Source of the DNA: Viola odorata
Lineage: Eukaryota > Streptophyta > Magnoliopsida > Malpighiales > Violaceae
DNA length: 64,000 bases
Assembly (NCBI GenBank): GCA_963691705.1
Contig: OY829537.1
Location: 39,931,514 to 39,995,513, forward strand
Direction of reading: 5' to 3'
In this document: positions 62,531-64,000 of the stretch, piece by piece
Layout: each line of letters opens with the position of its first letter
How positions within the stretch are numbered: the stretch's first letter is position 1
Position numbers and translations under genes: made by a program
Notes under the pieces: model-generated
What the model saw: only the letters and a program-made list of their open reading frames with translations
Databases searched by the model: none
Told to the model about the DNA's origin: nothing

Positions 62531-64000
62531 CGGGCGAGGCTAGCGCAATCACGGATCCTGATGAAGAAAATAAAGGTATTCGGGCGAGGCTATCGCAGTC
62601 ACGGACGCTGATGCAGAAATGTAAAGGTATCCGGGCGAAGCTATCGTAGTCACGGATGCTGATGTAGAAATGTAAAGGTATTCAGGACAGGCTATCGCAG
62701 TCACGTACGCTGATGCAGAAATGTAAAGGAATCCGGGCGAGGCTATCGTAGTCACGGATACTGATACAGAAAAGTAAAGGAATCCGGGCGAGGCTATCGT
62801 AGGCACGGATGCTGATGTAGAAATGTAAAGGTATTCAGGCGAGGCTATCGCAGTCACGGACGCTGATGCAGAAATGTAAAAGTATCCGGGCGAGGTTGTC
62901 GCAGTCACGGATACAGATACAGAAAAGTAAAGGAATCCGGGAGAGGCTATCGCAGTCACGGACGCTGATGCAGAAATGTAAAGGAATCCGAGCGAGGCTA
63001 TCGTAGTCACGGATACTGATACAGAAAAGTAAAGGAATCCGGGCGAGGCTATCGTAGTCACGGATACTGATACACAAAAGTAAAGGAATCCGGGCGAGGC
63101 TATCGTAGTCACGGATGCTGATGTAGAAATGTAAAGGTATTCAGTCGAGGCTATCGCAGTCACGGACGCTGATGCAGAAATGTAAAGGTATCCGGGCGAG
63201 GCTACCGCAATCACGGATCCTGATGAAGAAAATAAAGGTATTCGGGCGAGGCTATCGCAGTCACGTACGCTGATGCAGAAATGTAAAGGTATTCGGGCGA
63301 GGCTATCGCAGTCACGGACGCTGATGCAGAAATGTAAAGGTATCCGAGCGAGGCTATCGTAGTCACGGATGCTGATGTAGAAATGTAAAGGTATTCAGGC
63401 GAGGCTATCGCAGTCACGTACGCTGATGCAGAAATGTCAAGGAATCCGGGCGAGGCTATCGTAGTCACGGATACTGATACAGAAAAGTAAAGGAATCCGG
63501 GCGAGGCTATCGTAGGCACGGATGCTGATGTAGAAATGTAAAGGTATTCAGGCGAGGCTATCGCAGTCACGGACGCTGATGCAGAAATGTAAAGGTATCC
63601 GGGCGAGGTTGTCGCAGTCACGGATACTGATACAGAAAAGTAAAGGAATCCGGGCGAGGCTATCGCAGTCACGGACGCTGATGCAGAAATGTGAAGGAAT
63701 CCGAGCGAGGCTATCGTAGTCACGGATACTGATACAGAAAAGTAAAGGAATCCGGGCGAGGCTATCGTAGGCACGGATGCTGATGTAGAAATGTAAAGGT
63801 ATTCAGGCGAGGCTATCGCAGTCACGGACGTTGATGCAGAAATGTAAAGATATCCGGGCGAGGCTGTCGCAGTCACTGATAGTGATACAGAAAAGTAAAG
63901 GAACCCGGGTGAGGCTATCGCCGTCACGGACGCTGATGTAGAAATGTAAAGGTACTCAGGCGCGGCTATCGCAGTCACGGACGCTGATGCAGAAATGTAA
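61716..64000. repeat. 1,477-bp tandem repeat at the right edge
   Basis: P 61716 and R 62531 lead to P 63193 (815 + 662 = 1,477). 63193-64000 repeats 61716-62523 at that offset, with shared aaatgtgaagg (near 62211 and 63688) and gacgttgatg (near 62351 and 63828). One difference is gtcacagacgctg near 62447, where the right copy has gtcacggacg. The unit is cut by the window edge. Confidence 0.87.

Larger units (their letters stand above)
1..64000. repeat. 51-bp satellite array with higher-order repeats, fills the window
   Basis: Every part of the window reads as a 51-bp monomer that starts near cgggcgaggc and ends near gtaaaggtatc. The window opens in phase (monomer 1 = 1-51) and ends inside a monomer that starts at 63957. 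Counting 118 monomers of 50 bp and 18 of 52 bp gives exactly 1,256 complete units up to 63956. All units have the same orientation. The A consensus has 28 G+C of 51 and the B consensus 24 of 51, and the plus strand is purine-rich (31 of 51 in A). No unique DNA interrupts the array. Satellite DNA is certain; a centromeric, subtelomeric or other heterochromatic location is inferred from size and HOR structure only. Confidence 0.97.

Noticed and set aside
1..64000. Telomeric repeats, microsatellites, rDNA, tRNA genes or transposon pieces
   Set aside because: No short telomere-type motif, no long simple repeat, no tRNA-like cloverleaf and no terminal inverted repeats or transposase-like reading frame were seen; everything fits the monomer.
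1..64000. Bacterial repeat-protein gene (RTX or ice-nucleation type)
   Set aside because: The 17-residue repeat lacks the GGxGxD and AGYGST type motifs of those families. Frame changes every few hundred bp would break such a protein.
1..64000. Assembly artefact producing the tandem units
   Set aside because: Cannot be excluded, but neighbouring units differ by private variants, exact-monomer deletions and distinct junctions, which simple duplication of contigs would not produce. The decisive test is spanning long reads.

Overview
The whole 64-kb window is one uninterrupted head-to-tail tandem array (satellite DNA) built from a monomer of about 51 bp. There is no unique sequence, no inverted segment, no transposon, no RNA gene and no protein gene that I can support. 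From the repeat phase I count 1,256 complete monomers plus a 44-nt partial one at the right edge (63957-64000). About 1,120 are 51 bp, 118 are a 50-bp form and 18 are a 52-bp form, and these numbers reproduce the window length exactly. All monomers point the same way. An array of this size with multi-monomer higher-order repeats (HORs) is typical of eukaryotic centromeric, pericentromeric, subtelomeric or sex-chromosome heterochromatin. The sequence alone does not name the taxon or the chromosomal site. CpG is not depleted (4-5 per monomer), which argues against long-term heavy germline CpG methylation.

Monomers fall into a few recurring types (A, B, C, D and others, described below) and are arranged in HOR units. 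The 50-bp monomers come in three subtypes, P, Q and R, and act as landmarks. Their spacings take few values: P to Q 203 bp, Q to R usually 458 bp, R to Q often 305 bp, R to P often 662 or 815 bp. Layout: 1-3054 and 5194-9163 carry a 1,476-bp HOR (29 monomers). 3055-5193 and 9927-14153 carry a related 1.78-1.94-kb HOR. 14154-20366 holds 1,579-, 1,477- and 1,578-bp units. 21027-26424 is two copies of a 2,699-bp unit. 26425-35080 is three copies of a 2.7-3.0-kb unit. 34878-55804 is a larger nest in which one superunit recurs at about 14 kb offset and shorter blocks recur at 4.4-5.4 kb. 56575-64000 holds 2,240-bp and then 1,477-bp units.

Because 51 is a multiple of 3, one frame on the minus strand stays open through almost every monomer and reads as a 17-residue repeat (consensus SPGYLYISASASVTAIA). 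It breaks only at the 50- and 52-bp monomers and at three substitution stops. The plus strand has shorter open stretches of the same origin. I treat these as by-products of the repeat rather than genes, but the openness is reported as a finding.

The main interest is structural. Several nested levels of homogenised repeat, paired +1/-1 length variants that restore phase, and many visible recombination junctions record recent unequal exchange, gene conversion and segmental amplification.
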